Shown here: positions 34,120 through 47,410 of the stretch, one piece after another
Layout of the letters: each line of letters begins with the position of its first letter
How positions within the stretch are numbered: position 1 is the first letter of the stretch
Assembly (NCBI GenBank): GCA_038373885.1
Contig: JAWZYV010012337.1
Span: forward strand, 62,001 to 126,000
Length of the DNA: 64,000 nucleotides
Direction: 5' to 3'
Source: Cheiracanthium punctorium
Taxonomy: Eukaryota; Arthropoda; Arachnida; Araneae; Cheiracanthiidae
Notes under the pieces: model-generated
The model's input: the letters and a program-made list of their open reading frames with translations, nothing else
Database searches by the model: none
What the model was told of the DNA's origin: nothing
Made by a program: the position numbers and the translations under genes

Positions 34120-35636
34120 ATCCTGCATTTTCTTAGCCTCCCTTCTTATAATTTATCATCTCTGTCATAAGTTATATACAGTATCTTAATTTAGAAATTA
34201 AATTTTTATCTTTGTGAAAATAAACAATTGAATTTTGAGATAAGAATTATGATGTGCTTTTGTTGAAAGCAAACTTGTAAAACTGTATACACTTAATACA
34301 AGTAAATGAATGTTTCACATTAAATTACTTTTACACAAAATAAATATCATCAATATTCGCAGTTTTTATATTTGATAAAATCTTATTTATTTAATGTGAA
34401 TAAAATCAATCACCTTGATGCTTAGAAAGGTTTCCCTTCTTGTTCTAGCAAACTGCCAATGAAAAAAAATATACGATACATGTCCAGGTATGCAGCTGGT
34501 ACTATCATCTATAATAGAAATTCTGAACACGTAACTGTATTTTTTCATTTAATAACTCTCTTGTCTAGTTGCCCGCACACCACATGTCCAGTCTCTCCCG
34601 TAAACATGATACTCTCCTCTTTACAAATACGTAGATAAGCTTATAATACACATATTTGTAACATGTATTTTCATTGCACATACACATCAATACATGAATG
34701 CTTATAATGAGTACCAGATATTTTTATGTCACACAATTTATAAGGGACCAGATATTTAAAAAAATAGAAAATTGCCTTCTAGGGTGACACTTTATTAAAA
34801 GAAATAAAAAGAAACGTGATGACGAAAATGAAGTAACCCTTTTAGAAATTCAGTATTATATCAGTCGTGTATTTTTTTTATAAAATAGCTTTGCAATATT
34901 AAAAGAAAAAATCATTATCCATAGACATTTATATGAATTTTTAATTACTGTTTAAAGGCTCGATTTTTCAGATGATGCATTTTAAACACACACTTGAATG
35001 GTATTTTATCTTTAGATCGCCTATCGTTTAATATTATAATGTACCGCAGACATTTCTCCTAAAAATAACTATACTGTTTTATTCCCTGAAGAAATTTAAA
35101 TAAAATTAATGAAATATCATTCCGTGTTAGATATTTTATGTTTATTAAATGCTTGATATTTCGGACCCGGCTACGAAGTTGGTAAATCAACAGCATTTCT
35201 TACGCACTTATAAAAAATATGTATTTATGGAAAAACATCGATGTATAATCTAGAAAATCCCTGAATGATAGGTAATAACATTCGAGAGAATATTTTTATA
35301 AAAGGAATAGAACTTCAGTTTTACTATCTTTTGACATTATTAGAAAAAGAAACAACATTTGATCCTTCAGAATGTCTGAAATAATTGACGTTGATATTTT
35401 CATGAGTGTTTCTTCTAAACAGTAAAATAATAAAATGCGTTATAATTTAGTCGAATAAAAATAAATTTGACGTACTCATTAACATTTAAATAACTATGTA
35501 TCAATACATAAAGCTTAAAAATAATAGTGTTTTGACATTATATTTTTTACAAGCAAAATGAATTATTTATTGTGACAGAAATCGAACTTTAACCGCAGAA
35601 GCATTTGAGATAGACTTTATTTTATTTAGGAAGGAC
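34120..35636. other. Unassigned AT-rich stretch
   Basis: No repeat or gene recognised. Confidence 0.4.
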
Positions 35637-35736
35637 ATCGATAAGAACAGACTGGACTGGAGGATTTTCAGACTTCTAAAATACATAACTAAGGTTTATT
35701 CATCTGTGTAAAAGGACATGTTCAAATGCGTGTTTT
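35637..35736 (+). repeat. 100-bp direct repeat, copy 1
   Basis: From ATCGATAAGAACAGACTGGA to AAATGCGTGTTTT. Identical to 36799-36898 except for two transitions. Flanks are unrelated. Confidence 0.95.
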
Positions 35737-36798
35737 AATTTAATTTTTATTTTTATTTTTCAGTTTCGGTGCCTACTGTATTTCAACACTTCTCCATTGC
35801 TTAAATAAGTACATATTTGACACATAAATGAATTCTCTTTGCAAAACTTCTTCTTACATGTTTTAATTGGAAAAGAACAAAATCTTAAGCCATTGGAAAT
35901 ATTTCGCTATTAACAAATAACCATGTAAAACACTTCATTTTGTCTTCTCTTACATTTATTAATGAAAACCTTGCTAAAAGTAATACCAAAAAGTCTCTCT
36001 TAATGCTCCGTTTACGTCTTTATAAAAAATATACTTTTAATACGAATGATTATTATCTGAATAAAATGCCGGCCGTATACTATATATTTCAAATTATTAA
36101 TACGAACAAAAACCGTTTCACAGAAAAATATGATTTCCGTTTTAAACACTAACTGTTATCACAAGTTTGAAAAATACTTTGAAATAATATTTTAAGTATT
36201 TATTATTGAACAAATGGGTCAAATAACTGTTTTAGAAAAGACCTACTTTTAAAGAGTAAATTGAAAATATAGCTAATTTTGCCTTTAGTTGAAAGTGAAA
36301 AGTATAAAATGTAACGTATTTTAAAATAAATAAAATCATTAAAAATGGTCTCTTATTTCGCATCTTTTATCAACAGTTATTCCAGAATAAATGCTTTTAA
36401 TATTATTGTGTGATGTAATTTCATGCATTTTGAAAACTAGCGATATGAGTAAATAAGAATGCAAATCAAAAATATAATGCTTCTTTTCTGGAGTTGTAAT
36501 AAAATTGAACCGCTGAAAAAATCCTCGTTAAATAGTTTTAAAACTGGATTAATTCGTTCTGAGAAATATTATAAACATATAAGTTTTTGTTTATCATGCC
36601 GTTTTAAAATTTTCAAACAAAATAATTTACAGGTGACCAAAATACTTTCAAAGTCAGAAATTACATATTAATGAAAAAGGAAATGTCACGAATAAAAAAG
36701 TGTATAGTATTTCTTAAGTAAAAATTTTTCTTTGTATATTTTTGGCACGTCTGTGCAAAATATTTTCAACATGTTCGAAGATTATCTGAAGATTTAAA
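35737..36798. other. Unassigned stretch between the 100-bp repeats
   Basis: Two 70-codon frames (35940-36152 and 36459-36671) are lysine/asparagine-rich and unrecognised. Confidence 0.35.
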
Positions 36799-36898
36799 AT
36801 CGATAAGAACAGACTGGACTGGAGGATTTTCAGATTTCTAAAATACATAACTAAGATTTATTCATCTGTGTAAAAGGACATGTTCAAATGCGTGTTTT
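36799..36898 (+). repeat. 100-bp direct repeat, copy 2
   Basis: Second copy, 1162 bp downstream of the first in the same orientation. No TIR, LTR-type ends or TSD are visible. Confidence 0.95.
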
Positions 36899-37214
36899 CA
36901 TTCGACTAAAAAAAAATGCTGGACTGACTGAAGCACAGTTTAAGGCAGAACGAAATATATTTGCACTCATAGTGATGAAAAAGTTGAATCTATTACTTCA
37001 AAAACCCCGTACGTCACCATCTTTCAGTAGTAAATATATATGCACACATTCGCTTTTTTTCGAAAACATATTTGTTTTTTGCATAACTGATGATAGATTC
37101 CAACTTAGAATCGTACTTTTTGAACAGTTATGCAAAACAACTGCGAAAGTTTTTATTATGCTGGAAGTGAATCATAATGCATTCGTGGTCCATATTGGTC
37201 TTTTTCATGCCTAA
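36888..37214 (+). other. Unrecognised 108-codon open frame
   Basis: Starts with an ATG inside the second 100-bp repeat and runs 108 codons with mixed composition. It has no signal peptide, no domain I recognise and no upstream promoter-like motif. In AT-rich DNA of this length a frame of this size is not rare, so chance is likely. Confidence 0.15.
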
Positions 37215-40200
37215 TTATGTTGGATGGTGTTTCATAGCCCATTAATAAGACTTATTTATATTTCTTTTTCATTACATTGGAATGCGTATTATAATCATGC
37301 TATTTCTCTTTTTTAACTTTTAACCTTTTAACAATATTCTCAACTGGGAACATAAATTAAAAATTTATTGAAAAATTAAATTATATCAATATTTACTCAA
37401 TTAACAGATATGACTTGAATAAAATATGACTTGGTTTTTTGAAATAGAATTTGCATTTCTATCATTAATGGGAAACTCGATAAAAAATCATAGAAATAAC
37501 CATTTTCATAAGCTTTTATGGAGCTGTCTTGATACACCCTCCTGCCCCTTCAAACTTAATTCATATATTTACTTAAAATTAAAAAAATATAAATATACTT
37601 TTATTCTTAATATTTCACTTATTATTTGAACTACTCAAAAAATTATAGTCAAAGTACAGCCCCTAAAAGTATAGTCAGAAATGGCCAATGTTCCCAATTG
37701 GAAACACAGTGAAAATTGGCGGTACATTTTTTCGCCCATTTGAAATGCATTATAGCGTTTAACTAGCGAATTAGAAGGCAAAATAGACAAAGAAACTAAT
37801 TTAAAATATACCTGAATCTGAATTCGGTCTCTAAAAGGTTAAATACGAAAAGGTGCATCTTAATTCAAAGTACGATCATAGTTCCTTTCCTAAGTGTTAA
37901 ATTTCAAAAGTGTATCAAAACACACGTGTAGGACCTATGAGTGGCGTGCGATGAAATTTCTGGAAGAGGACTGCGCATAAGCTGAGCTGCAGATGATGTA
38001 AGCGAGTTCTGTAACTATAAGAAGCCTCTTTCTCTTTCTATTTTAAGGGAAGTGACCTGTAAATTTGTAACGCAATTATATTGAATGTGAAAAAGTCAAT
38101 TGACAATGTTACTGCATTCAACTTATTGTGTGTTGGAAATGGCTAATCTTGTTTTTTCGAAAGATATTTCATTTACGTTAAACGTTACGAATTGAACTTA
38201 AAAAAATGTGACTTTTCCTATTTTCAAGTTATTAAATATCTGTAAAACGATTAACCTCTTACCTTTCGTTTTTTAACGTACATACCTGAAACCAAAGAAT
38301 GGTTCATTTTGACTCAAAACGTCCCACAAGTCTGTAATCTGCAGCTCAAAGTCATTCGGATTGAAGTTACGACTTAAAAACAATGAAACACAAGCGCTTA
38401 AATTTATTTTTTTCAAAAAATGTACTTACATTAGTTATTTCTTTTTTGCACTGGGAATATTATACGTAAAATAAATGTTAGACAAGTATTTCACATTTAG
38501 CTTAAGCATACTTAACAACACAATATTTTTACTTTTAAAATTTATAAAATCCACTAGTAATAAACCCAGTGTCATGCGATCTGAATAAACAAGAAAGGAA
38601 CTTCAATCCCACTCTGTGATTTATTTAAAATTAATCTCTTCCTTTACTACCTTTTACAATAAAAAATGAATCTAAGTCTCCTTCATATGTCTAGGGAATG
38701 ACTTAGTCTATTCATTCTCTGCTCGTGGTACTGCGTTCCGAAAAAGTAATACATTTGTCAGGAAGATTGATAATTTATAAGCATCATTTCTTAGACAAGG
38801 ATCTTGAACGGATTTTGGGCAGAAACCAGACACTTTATTCAATTCGCATTAAAAAAAACGGAAATGACGGAGGTAGCACATAAAAGAACATGATTTAAAA
38901 GCAGTATAAAATATCTAAAAGTAATTGATTTTTTTATATAATAGGAGAAGATTAAATGCAGTAAATTAAAAATGTTTTGCTATTTTTACAGAAATCTACG
39001 GTTATAAGTTTGTATATTTAGTATTGCAATGTTTTTTGTAAGAAGTATTAATATACGCATATGTATATAGATTTCTGGAAATTAAAATTAAAATTAAAAT
39101 TATTATTATTATCATTTACTTACTGAAGTTACATAGTTTTCTATGTCAGGGCGACCTATTCCATATTCACCTTGAATTATTTTCCAGCTGCTTTAATTAT
39201 ACTTATATTGTTTTGTCATCATTAAATACTTTTATTTATCAAGAGAATCCGAAACAGGCCTGTCTGTAAAAGCTGGGAAAAGAGCTGTTCAGAATAGATA
39301 GAAGTGTTTTCTGGAAAATGATCTATTTTTAAAAAGATTAAAAATAAGTATGTCGATTGGTTAACGTAACAGAAATAAAAAGTTTGGGTTCGTAAAATTT
39401 TATTTTAATAAAATGTCAGAAACCCTAGTTGCGTACTAACTAAACGCATAAAAAAATTAGATTTATGTTGATTAACTGTTGTTATAGAATTATAGAACTT
39501 GTTAAAATTCTGTCTCAAAATATAAAATCCAAACATATTTTTGAAATATACAATTTTGTTTTCATGAGTTATGATACTTTTCTTCTGTGTTCATGAATTT
39601 TCTACAAAATTTGACATTTTTTTTAAACATCGGTTGATGCTTTAATTTTAATGAGGAAAGTATCAATACACCTTTCTGTCTTTTTCTTTCTTTCTTTCTC
39701 TTTTCAAGTATCACACAACAGAACAAATTCATAAATTTCCCTTTTCTTTATATTATCAGCATATGTATGCCAATTTAAATGGTATCTTTTAAACTGAAAA
39801 AAAAAAAAAAAACTATTGGAACTCATGGATAAAATTAGTACTGTATGAAGTTTTTTTCGGCGGTACAATGGGCAATACAATTTCTACATTTTCCTCCTGC
39901 TTCGACACAGGCAGGAATGTGAGAGCACAAAAAATACGTGCAAATGAAAAGAAATTGCTATACGAAAGAAAGAGAATGTGCGGATATCAGAGAATAAAAC
40001 TTAAATAGCATTGTGACCTCGCAACATGTAAGCATATGCATGCTGGTTACACTGTGACTGTGACTTCGGGTGACAGAAAGGACGTCACAGAAGGCGTGCA
40101 TTCGCATAACATTTGTGATTTGACGAACATGAGGAAGAGGAACGTCTTGACAGCGTCTTTTAAAAGATGATTGCTATTTGGACAATTAAAAGAGGAGGAG

Positions 40201-40397
40201 GAAAACAGCAAAAAAGAAAAAAAAAAGATGTATTTCTAGTAAATAACTAATCTAATTTTACGTAAGATTTCTTTTTCTATTCAATTTCAATTAAAGATCG
40301 TTATCAATATATCTTTAAAATGAGTGTAATTGCTTTACATGAGTTCACTCATGAAACCGAAACATTTTCAGTTTTTCTAATATATGAAATTAGCAGC
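37215..40397. other. Unassigned AT-rich stretch
   Basis: No coding exon, TIR pair or RNA gene recognised. An A16 run lies at 39797-39812. Confidence 0.35.
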
Positions 40398-40600
40398 CGG
40401 TCGAGCGAAACACTCACTTCGAGCCCCGAGCTGAGCTCGCTTCTAATTTGGATAAGTCGTGGCAAGCATTTAGCGTTGAGATATGACCAGCCACCTCTCT
40501 TGGGTGTTGTAATCCGATCGAAGGCTAGCGGATGTTTGCCGGGAGCTGGGGCAGCCCCAATCCTCCTAACTGTGGCTTTGGACGTATTTAAGAAATACAC
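40398..40600. other. GC-rich island, coding-like on both strands
   Basis: About 200 bp much richer in GC than its surroundings. The plus strand is open for 112 codons (40320-40658) and the minus strand for 83 (40349-40600), the latter containing TTPKRGGWSYLNAKCLPRLI. Such double openness and abrupt composition suggest an inserted repeat or captured exon. I recognise the minus-strand peptide style only vaguely from spider repeat proteins, which is not evidence enough to name it. Confidence 0.3.
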
Positions 40601-42439
40601 CTGGTTTACAAAATGTTTTTATTTTCACAGTTTTTCACGCACAGTTATGTGGAAATAGAGGTCGCGAAAAGTCCGCTCTCTCGACGGTGTTTACACTTTT
40701 ATTACCTAGAGGCACATGATTTATAAGCTAATCACACGGCTAAAATAACGTCCTTTATTAGCTATGAATATGCCCAGGTCTCATAGTCCCTGGAAATTCA
40801 TGAGAATTGGGGCAACTATAAGGTAGGTTAACGGGAAAGATATATCAAATGATTTTAAATTAAATTTGGATCCCGAAACAAATCGCTTGTTTAAAAAAGG
40901 ATGTCGTAAAGCCTTGTAGAATTTTTAACTAAGCTAATAAAAATCTAATATATACATATTTTTTAATTTTACTCTGATATTTTTCTTTGTTTTCTTCCGA
41001 TTAATTATGACTAATACTACAAAAATTTTTGCCGGTATAAAAAAAAATAGTTTTTCAAAAGTAAATTGCACACATTACATTTTTATCAAGCCTGTAACAA
41101 ATATCATTCTCTTTTTACCTAATTTATTGCGCTTCAGAGGTATTTTAAATTAAAATTTAAATACTTCCTCTTCAGGTTTACTTCTTTATACTAATAAAAC
41201 ATTCTAAAGAAAACATAAAACAGTTGCCACAGGCACAGCTCCTGAAACAAATATTGATTGAAACTATCTTGGATGAAAAGAGATGCCCAAGAAAACATTT
41301 TCGGAGCATGTATGTACACATATGTGTACTGCAAACATGAATTTATGTATTATTTTGTTAAAAATGAATGTATGGATTTTCCACACGTTGGAGGATAAAA
41401 AATTTTGTTACTTTTCCTTAATATAATGTTGCTGTTAACGTAAGGTGTTCCAGTGAATTTTGTTATCAGTAAAAAGCCTGTTAACGATATTGAAATTCTT
41501 GAAATTTTACATACTATTTAAATATTTATGAGGGAACAATATGCTGCAACACTCTCGAGTGGAAGGGAAATTTCGATTTGATGCACTTTTTAATCGTTCT
41601 CCTGATTTTGCTTGCATTTTCCTGTTTTTGTGTGGTTTTAAGAAGCACTTATGGGCATTTTATGCATGCAAAAACTTAAGTAGTTAAATGTATATGGATT
41701 TTAGCTAGAAATGTACATTTGTATATACTTTATTGCAGAGTTCTGCAAAAATGAAATGATGGAGAAAACTTTTTTTTTTCTTTGTACATGCAATTTACTC
41801 TCATTTTTCTGTTATCTTCTGTCTTCTTCATTCTTCTACATTTTATTCAGGTTTGCTATTTATTTTATCAGTGACGGCATTATTCTTTTTTTTTTAAATC
41901 TTTATTCACCTCGGTTGTTCTATTACCTAAATTCATGTATGTCAGTGAATAAAATTCTATCTTTTGATGTCATACAAAATGTATGCACTATCGATATAGT
42001 TGGATTATAACCATGCACTCTAAAAATAAATGCGAACCAGCTTTTTTCTAGTGCTTTTAAATAGCATTCACGAGTTCATATACTTAAGAAAATTTCCGTA
42101 ACTTTACTGTTGAGTTGTAAAATAAAGTTTCATTGATGTGCTAAAGGCTTAAAAACTCAGACGTTGTTGCTTAATATCATGTTTATTTTAACTAGTATGG
42201 ATGGAATAATTGTCTAAATATAACTTGATGCTGATCAAAAAGTATTTGGTAAAGAAAAAATTAAGGGATTTTTTCTCCTATAATACTTTTCTGTCTTATT
42301 AATGTCTAGTAACCGTACCCACAGATTAAAAATAAAATGTTGAAAAAGATGTCCTAAGTAAAACATATTCAAATACTGTTAAACGTGTGTGATGTTTTTC
42401 AACAGGAAAGTCAGAGTATTTATGCACATATTCTTTTTT
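40601..42439. other. Unassigned AT-rich stretch
   Basis: The 99-codon frame at 41711-42010 is phenylalanine-rich low complexity. Nothing else seen. Confidence 0.4.
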
Positions 42440-42640
42440 TTATCTGCCCAAGATCATACGGTGGTTAGCGCACCTGTGCGAAAGTGGGATGCTTTAGGAT
42501 TGACTGCCGATTTGGACTTGGTTGTAAAATCCTCTTTCCATTCATAGGAGCCAAGGTTCACCCGCTCACAAGATGCTCCAATAATCTAATGGACAACCTC
42601 CGAATGGAAAGTCCATTACTAGACAATATTACTAGTAGCA
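42440..42640 (+). repeat. tRNA-like SINE relic (tentative)
   Basis: ACGGTGGTTAGCGCACCTGT resembles an A box, and GGATTGACTGCCGATTTGG sits where a B box would be. Followed by a TCCATTCATAGGAGCC-type tail that also occurs near 10846. Confidence 0.35.
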
Positions 42641-45446
42641 GTTGCATGAAGAACCCCTCACAAAAAATGTATGCCGATTTTGCCAGATTAGACCGTTAAA
42701 AACGTTGTTGTTCTAAGCTAAAAATGGGAAATTCAAATAATAACCTTTAATATAAAGATCATTAAATTTTAATTGGAAACAAACAAATAAATAATAATTA
42801 AAATGACGCGCTATAAGATATTTTCGAAACAAACAAATGTCCATGCTGATATATTTGGTCGAACAAGTTCTATCCTCATTGGTTGGTTATATAGCAGAAA
42901 CGTGCACGGACCCAGATTGCATGTTTCGAAGCAACAACAGAGTGGTGGTGGGGGGGGGGAGATAGTCAGTCAACAATGACTGGGAGAGAGGCATTCTTTG
43001 TGGCTTTAGCATGCATGAAGTTATCATCGGAGACGCATGACAGAACATCGTCAATATTCTTCAGAAAGCAAGAGTCACTTTAAAAATGGACATTCCCTAC
43101 AGTTTAAAGAAGGGCTTGCCAAAACTGCAAGCAGCTCTTTTTTTACAAGGCACTCATTTGTATGTCATTTGTATGTGGCGTAGTTTAGCAGCAAAATTAA
43201 AATAGTTTATTTAATTAATGGTAAAAGCTGTTATACCGGTGCTGAGGGATTAGTAAAAGCAAAACTCTATTCAGGGTGAAATATTTGCGAAGTCACAAAG
43301 AAGGTATGGGAACACAGTAAGCCAACTTGCCGATAGCAAACGCAGCAGAAAAGAGCAGTCGCCAATTAAATCGCTAAATTACAGAGACAACAGTCAACGG
43401 TTAGACATAATTTAGTTGTAATACATTTCAAATGCAGATTTGATAACTGAAGAACGTTGAAGAGAGAAGACAACCCTAGTGAATGCATTGAAACCTAGAG
43501 GGAAAACTCTGAGGTGAACAAACTAGAAAAGGAATCCGCCACGAAGACGCCTGTCGACGAATAAGACAAACTTTCAAAAGGGAAATCCAAAGTAATGTAG
43601 AAAGTCGAGTCTAATAAAGCATAACGGTGAGAAAGATCGGAATGAAAAAATGCAATTAAGAACATGGAAATGAAAATTAGAACAACTTAAAATGATAGAA
43701 TGAACTGCATTAGAGTGAGAAAGAAGATTCAAGTTGACAAAATATTTACTTTCAAACTTTCTTGCCAAAAGTAACCTATTTATATAACTTTTAAAATTAA
43801 AGAAACAACAAATATTTCATTGTAATTTCAAAATAGCCGACGTGAGCGTGCATGGTCCGAGAGTACATTTATCGAACATGCTCCTGTATACGTCGAAAAG
43901 CATTATAATAGATTAACTTCAATAAAAGCTGTTGAGCATTATCTGCTACAGTCCATCAAATTAACCGAATAAAGCTTCATATCTTTATTTGGTCTTCTCT
44001 GTAATTATGCATCTCTTTAACAAAGTTGCGACTCCGCATTACCACATAAAACGAGTTCATAAGCCCTAGACAATTTCATCAAAAAGGCAGAAATTTGAAA
44101 GAAAACGTGAAGATGTAACCGCCTTTTCTTCGTTTGACACGCTAATTTATTATTTGGTGTTTAATGACAAAATATGCTTAAATCAACAAAAATAAACTGA
44201 AATAAAATTTCGTTTACTTTAAAAAAATAACTTTACTTTACGCTTCTTTGCCATCGCAGTATTGTTGAAAAGAAATCTTCACTTCTGGAAATAAATTGAA
44301 GTAACTTTCCCTTTGAAAATCCCTCCCTAGTAAGAAAGAGGTTGTTTTTGTGTGTTCTGTGCCTTTTTTAGCGATGAAAGAAGGAAAGAAAAGAAAAGCA
44401 TGCAATGAAACTTTCTCAGTTCTCCTGTTTTTTGCTCTTTCTTCTCTTTTGTGAAACACATTAGAGTCACTAAAATATATTGTAGTTTCTTCAGTTAAAT
44501 ATAAAAAAAACATTTAATAGACTTTGAAAATAATGTTTGAAATAATAGTGCACGTTTATTAAAAAAATGTTTCAATAATACAGGCATTCCTACTAAGCTA
44601 AAACTTGTACGTGATCTCGTGTATTCCCAGACATATATAGAAGACAGAAAAATTTTTGAAAGACAGCAGCATACGTTTAACGTGCAATAAGACTAAACAC
44701 TTTGAAGAAACAATGTTAAAAAAATCACAAATATTTTTCTGCAAAATTTAGTTAACCAGTTTGTTTATGTATGATGTACAACAGTTGATGATTATTCAGG
44801 GTGTTGCACCGGGTTGCCATTCAAGCGAGTAACCGACTCCATGGTTCCAGGTTGCCATGGAGTCAGATGGATTATACACTCTTTAGAAGTGAGTGGCAAT
44901 GGTGAAAAAAATAGAACAGCTTGCAGTTATTATTATGTTTATATATATAGATTTGATTTGTGTGTTTTGAATTTAGAAATGCGGATTTACTTGTAAATAT
45001 TTTAAACTAAAGTTTCAAAATTTTGTAAATAATGGTTGTTAGTGAAAAGAACTTCTTATTTGTCATAATCAATTCGGCCGTCTCATTTATTTAGATGAAA
45101 CGAGTAGTTTTTTCATCAGTCACCGACAGATATAGACTTTTAATTCCATTTTTTGGATGTTTCGCGACACAGGGAGTCCCAAAAATATAACTTGAAAGTT
45201 TTTATGAAAGTAAAATTAATAAAAAGGATTCAGAATGACATGCAAATATAGGTCGTAAAACACTGTTTTCATGCAACAGTTACTTATCACTATTCAAGGC
45301 ATTTGGTGCTTGTGTTGTACCTAGGGTACATGGGGGGCACAACTACGGGGAGGGTGACATTGACGGACGGCTTTTTAAATTAAATAATATAAATTTAAAT
45401 AGCATTTATATTACGGTAAAAAACACTCAAATAAGTGGTGTTAAAC
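42641..45446. other. Unassigned stretch
   Basis: A G run lies at 42948-42959. A 10-bp hairpin (GACTCCATGG/CCATGGAGTC) lies near 44836-44865. Region 42840-43560 is less AT-rich and repeat-free to my eye, but no frame or splice pattern supports a gene. Confidence 0.35.
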
Positions 45447-45582
45447 GATAAAGTAAATAAAAAACTTTGTAAAAAAACACACATAAAAAGCTATAGGTAA
45501 GAAGATACGCACGTTTTGGTCAAAAATTGTTTTGACCTTGGTGACCCTTGGTGAAAAGAAAGGTAGTACAATTAATTCGTTG

Positions 45583-46057
45583 TGAAAATTAATAGTATTA
45601 GTAGAAGAAATAGGCTTTTTTCACCTTTATGCTACAAAAATTCTAAACTTCTCAAAAATTTCGGGCTCAAAGTCATTTTTAAACCTGTTAACAAACTTAA
45701 ATTTTCTTCCCTTAAAGATCCTATTCCTACTGAGAACCGTTGGGGTGTTTATTATATTTCTTGTGGATCTTGTGATTTGGGCTATATTGGTCAGACAAGA
45801 AGAGCTCTCAAATTTAGGCTCAAAGGCATGAGAGATATGTTTCTAAGCACGAACTTTCCAAATCTTCTATTGACTCACATTGTTGGAATTCTAATCATCG
45901 TTTTCAGTTCTCTAAGGCTAAGATTTTGTGCACTCCTCAGTCTTTGTCCCATCTTGATTTTTTGGAAGGTTTTTCCATTACCCAGCACTTAGAACGTCTT
46001 GTGAACGATGGTTCTTCCGTTCCTTTCGTTCATTCTGCTTGGAAGCTGCTGTTGTAA
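45583..46057 (+). pseudogene. Penelope-like GIY-YIG endonuclease fragment
   Basis: The frame has GVYYISC at residues 55-61 of the local reading and GYIGQTRRALK at 67-77, the paired GIY and YIG motifs of Penelope endonucleases, with a CGSC zinc-like pair between. A one-base deletion near 45825 shifts the frame. The true frame then continues through SKHELSK, FQFSKAKI and ERLVNDGSSVPFVHSAWK to a stop at 46055. No ATG start; the N-terminal reverse transcriptase is missing. The endonuclease would nick target DNA for target-primed reverse transcription. Dead copy. Confidence 0.8.
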
Positions 46058-46574
46058 GGTTCTATTCACTTTCTTCGTCTACTCCCCCCCTCCCCCTTTT
46101 TCTTTTTCTTTCGTTCCCTTTCCCCCTCTATTCTTTTTTTTGCCCCCCCTCTCTTTTTTTTTAATGTGTGTGTACGTGTGTTTCTGTGTTTCCTTTGCGT
46201 TTTTTAATAAATAATTATATATAAAAAAATTAAAAATAAAATACAAAAAAAAATTTAAAAAAAATTATATTTGTATATTGTGCTGTCCTGTTCGTGGTTA
46301 AAAAAAATATTGTGTTTTTTATGTTTTTTTTGGTTTTTTTTTTGTTATTTTGTTTGTTCTGTTTTCTCTTTTTTGTGTGTGTGTTTGTATTCGTGTGTTC
46401 CTCCTTTTTTTAAATTTTTTTTTATTTTTTGTATTTTTTGTGCTTCTTTCCTTTCCTTTTTATCCCTTAAATGTTTCCCTCTCCGTGGTTTTGTTCGACT
46501 TTTCTTTGCCCCTTGTGGCAACTTGCTTGCTTGTTTATCTCTTTTCAGTTCCCTGTGTTCCTTGCGACGAAGGG

Positions 46575-46613
46575 CTTGGACTGATGAAGGCCAAAACAAT
46601 TTTTGACCGAAAC
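46575..46613 (+). ncRNA. Hammerhead-like core in Penelope terminal region
   Basis: CTGATGA (46581-46587) and GAAAC (46609-46613) are spaced as in hammerhead ribozymes, which Penelope terminal repeats are known to carry. The intervening stem II is imperfect (GGCC against GACC with an unpaired A), and stem III was not resolved. Activity doubtful. Confidence 0.35.
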
Positions 46614-46678
46614 GTGCGTATCTTCTTACCTATAACTTCTTATATGTGTTTTTTACAAAGTTTTTTATTTACTTTAGC

Positions 46679-47405
46679 ATTTATATTAATCAGTTAAATT
46701 CAGAATTTGGTACAAAAATTGTAATAGATTTTACTCAAACTTCAAAACCTTTTATGAATTGGTTATCAATCAGTTTATGGATACGCAGCTGACCCCACGA
46801 GGGATTTACGGTTTTGATTTTCTTTCCTTTAATTTGTCCTACCTACCTAAAGGCATGCCGCTGCATTTTTGGGAAGATCGGACTTTTTATTTCTTGGACT
46901 TCAAATTGAGTCGCACTGTAGTATTAAAAATGTATTTTAATTAATTTCGTATGGGAGATTTACACAATAGGATTATATGTAATTTATAATACTAATTGTT
47001 ATTTACTAATAACAATTTTATGTTACAATATTTACTGTAATTTATAATACTAAAAGTATATTTAGCGAAACAATAGAACTAGTTTAAAAATTCGTAGACA
47101 TTTGTCTTTATAAAACATACATTTCATACAATACAAAAGTCACAATATGCTTATTCATTGGGAAGGATTTGTGAGTTTTCGTGTATGTGTTTTTCATATA
47201 TGAGTTCGTTCAAATTGTCATCGCGGCTGTTTTTTTTTTAGTAGTGCCCATTAAATTTTTCTAAAAAACGATTGTTACTTAAGCCTAATTATTTTTTGAC
47301 ATAATTAATCGAAGAGTACGCTTCAAAAAGTTCACATTAAAATTCTGCCAGATAGAACATTAAACTGGATTTTTGAATCGTGTAAGAAAATGAAACAATT
47401 TTAAT
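46679..47405. other. Unassigned stretch
   Basis: Nothing recognised. Confidence 0.4.
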
Positions 47406-47410
47406 GCAAC

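Larger units (their letters stand above)
45447..46678 (+). mobile_element. Penelope-like element, truncated, with inverted terminal arms
   Basis: Inverted arms of about 92 bp (45447-45539 and 46587-46678) share AGGTAAGAAGATACGCACGT in opposite orientation with few mismatches. Between them lies a GIY-YIG endonuclease remnant and a T-rich 3' region. Penelope-like retroelements often carry terminal repeats in inverted as well as direct order. No reverse transcriptase remains, so this is a 5'-truncated copy joined to an inverted terminal piece. Confidence 0.8.

Noticed and set aside
41711..42010. 99-codon frame
   Set aside because: Phe/Leu/Ser low complexity from T-rich DNA; no start context or domain.
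42840..42960. CCAAT-like (ATTGG) and TATA-like (TTATATAG) promoter
   Set aside because: Single weak motifs are expected by chance in AT-rich DNA and no downstream frame supports a gene.
46271..46697. Overlapping 111-, 115- and 84-codon frames
   Set aside because: T-rich and low complexity in the 3' region of the Penelope element; no domain and several frames open at once.
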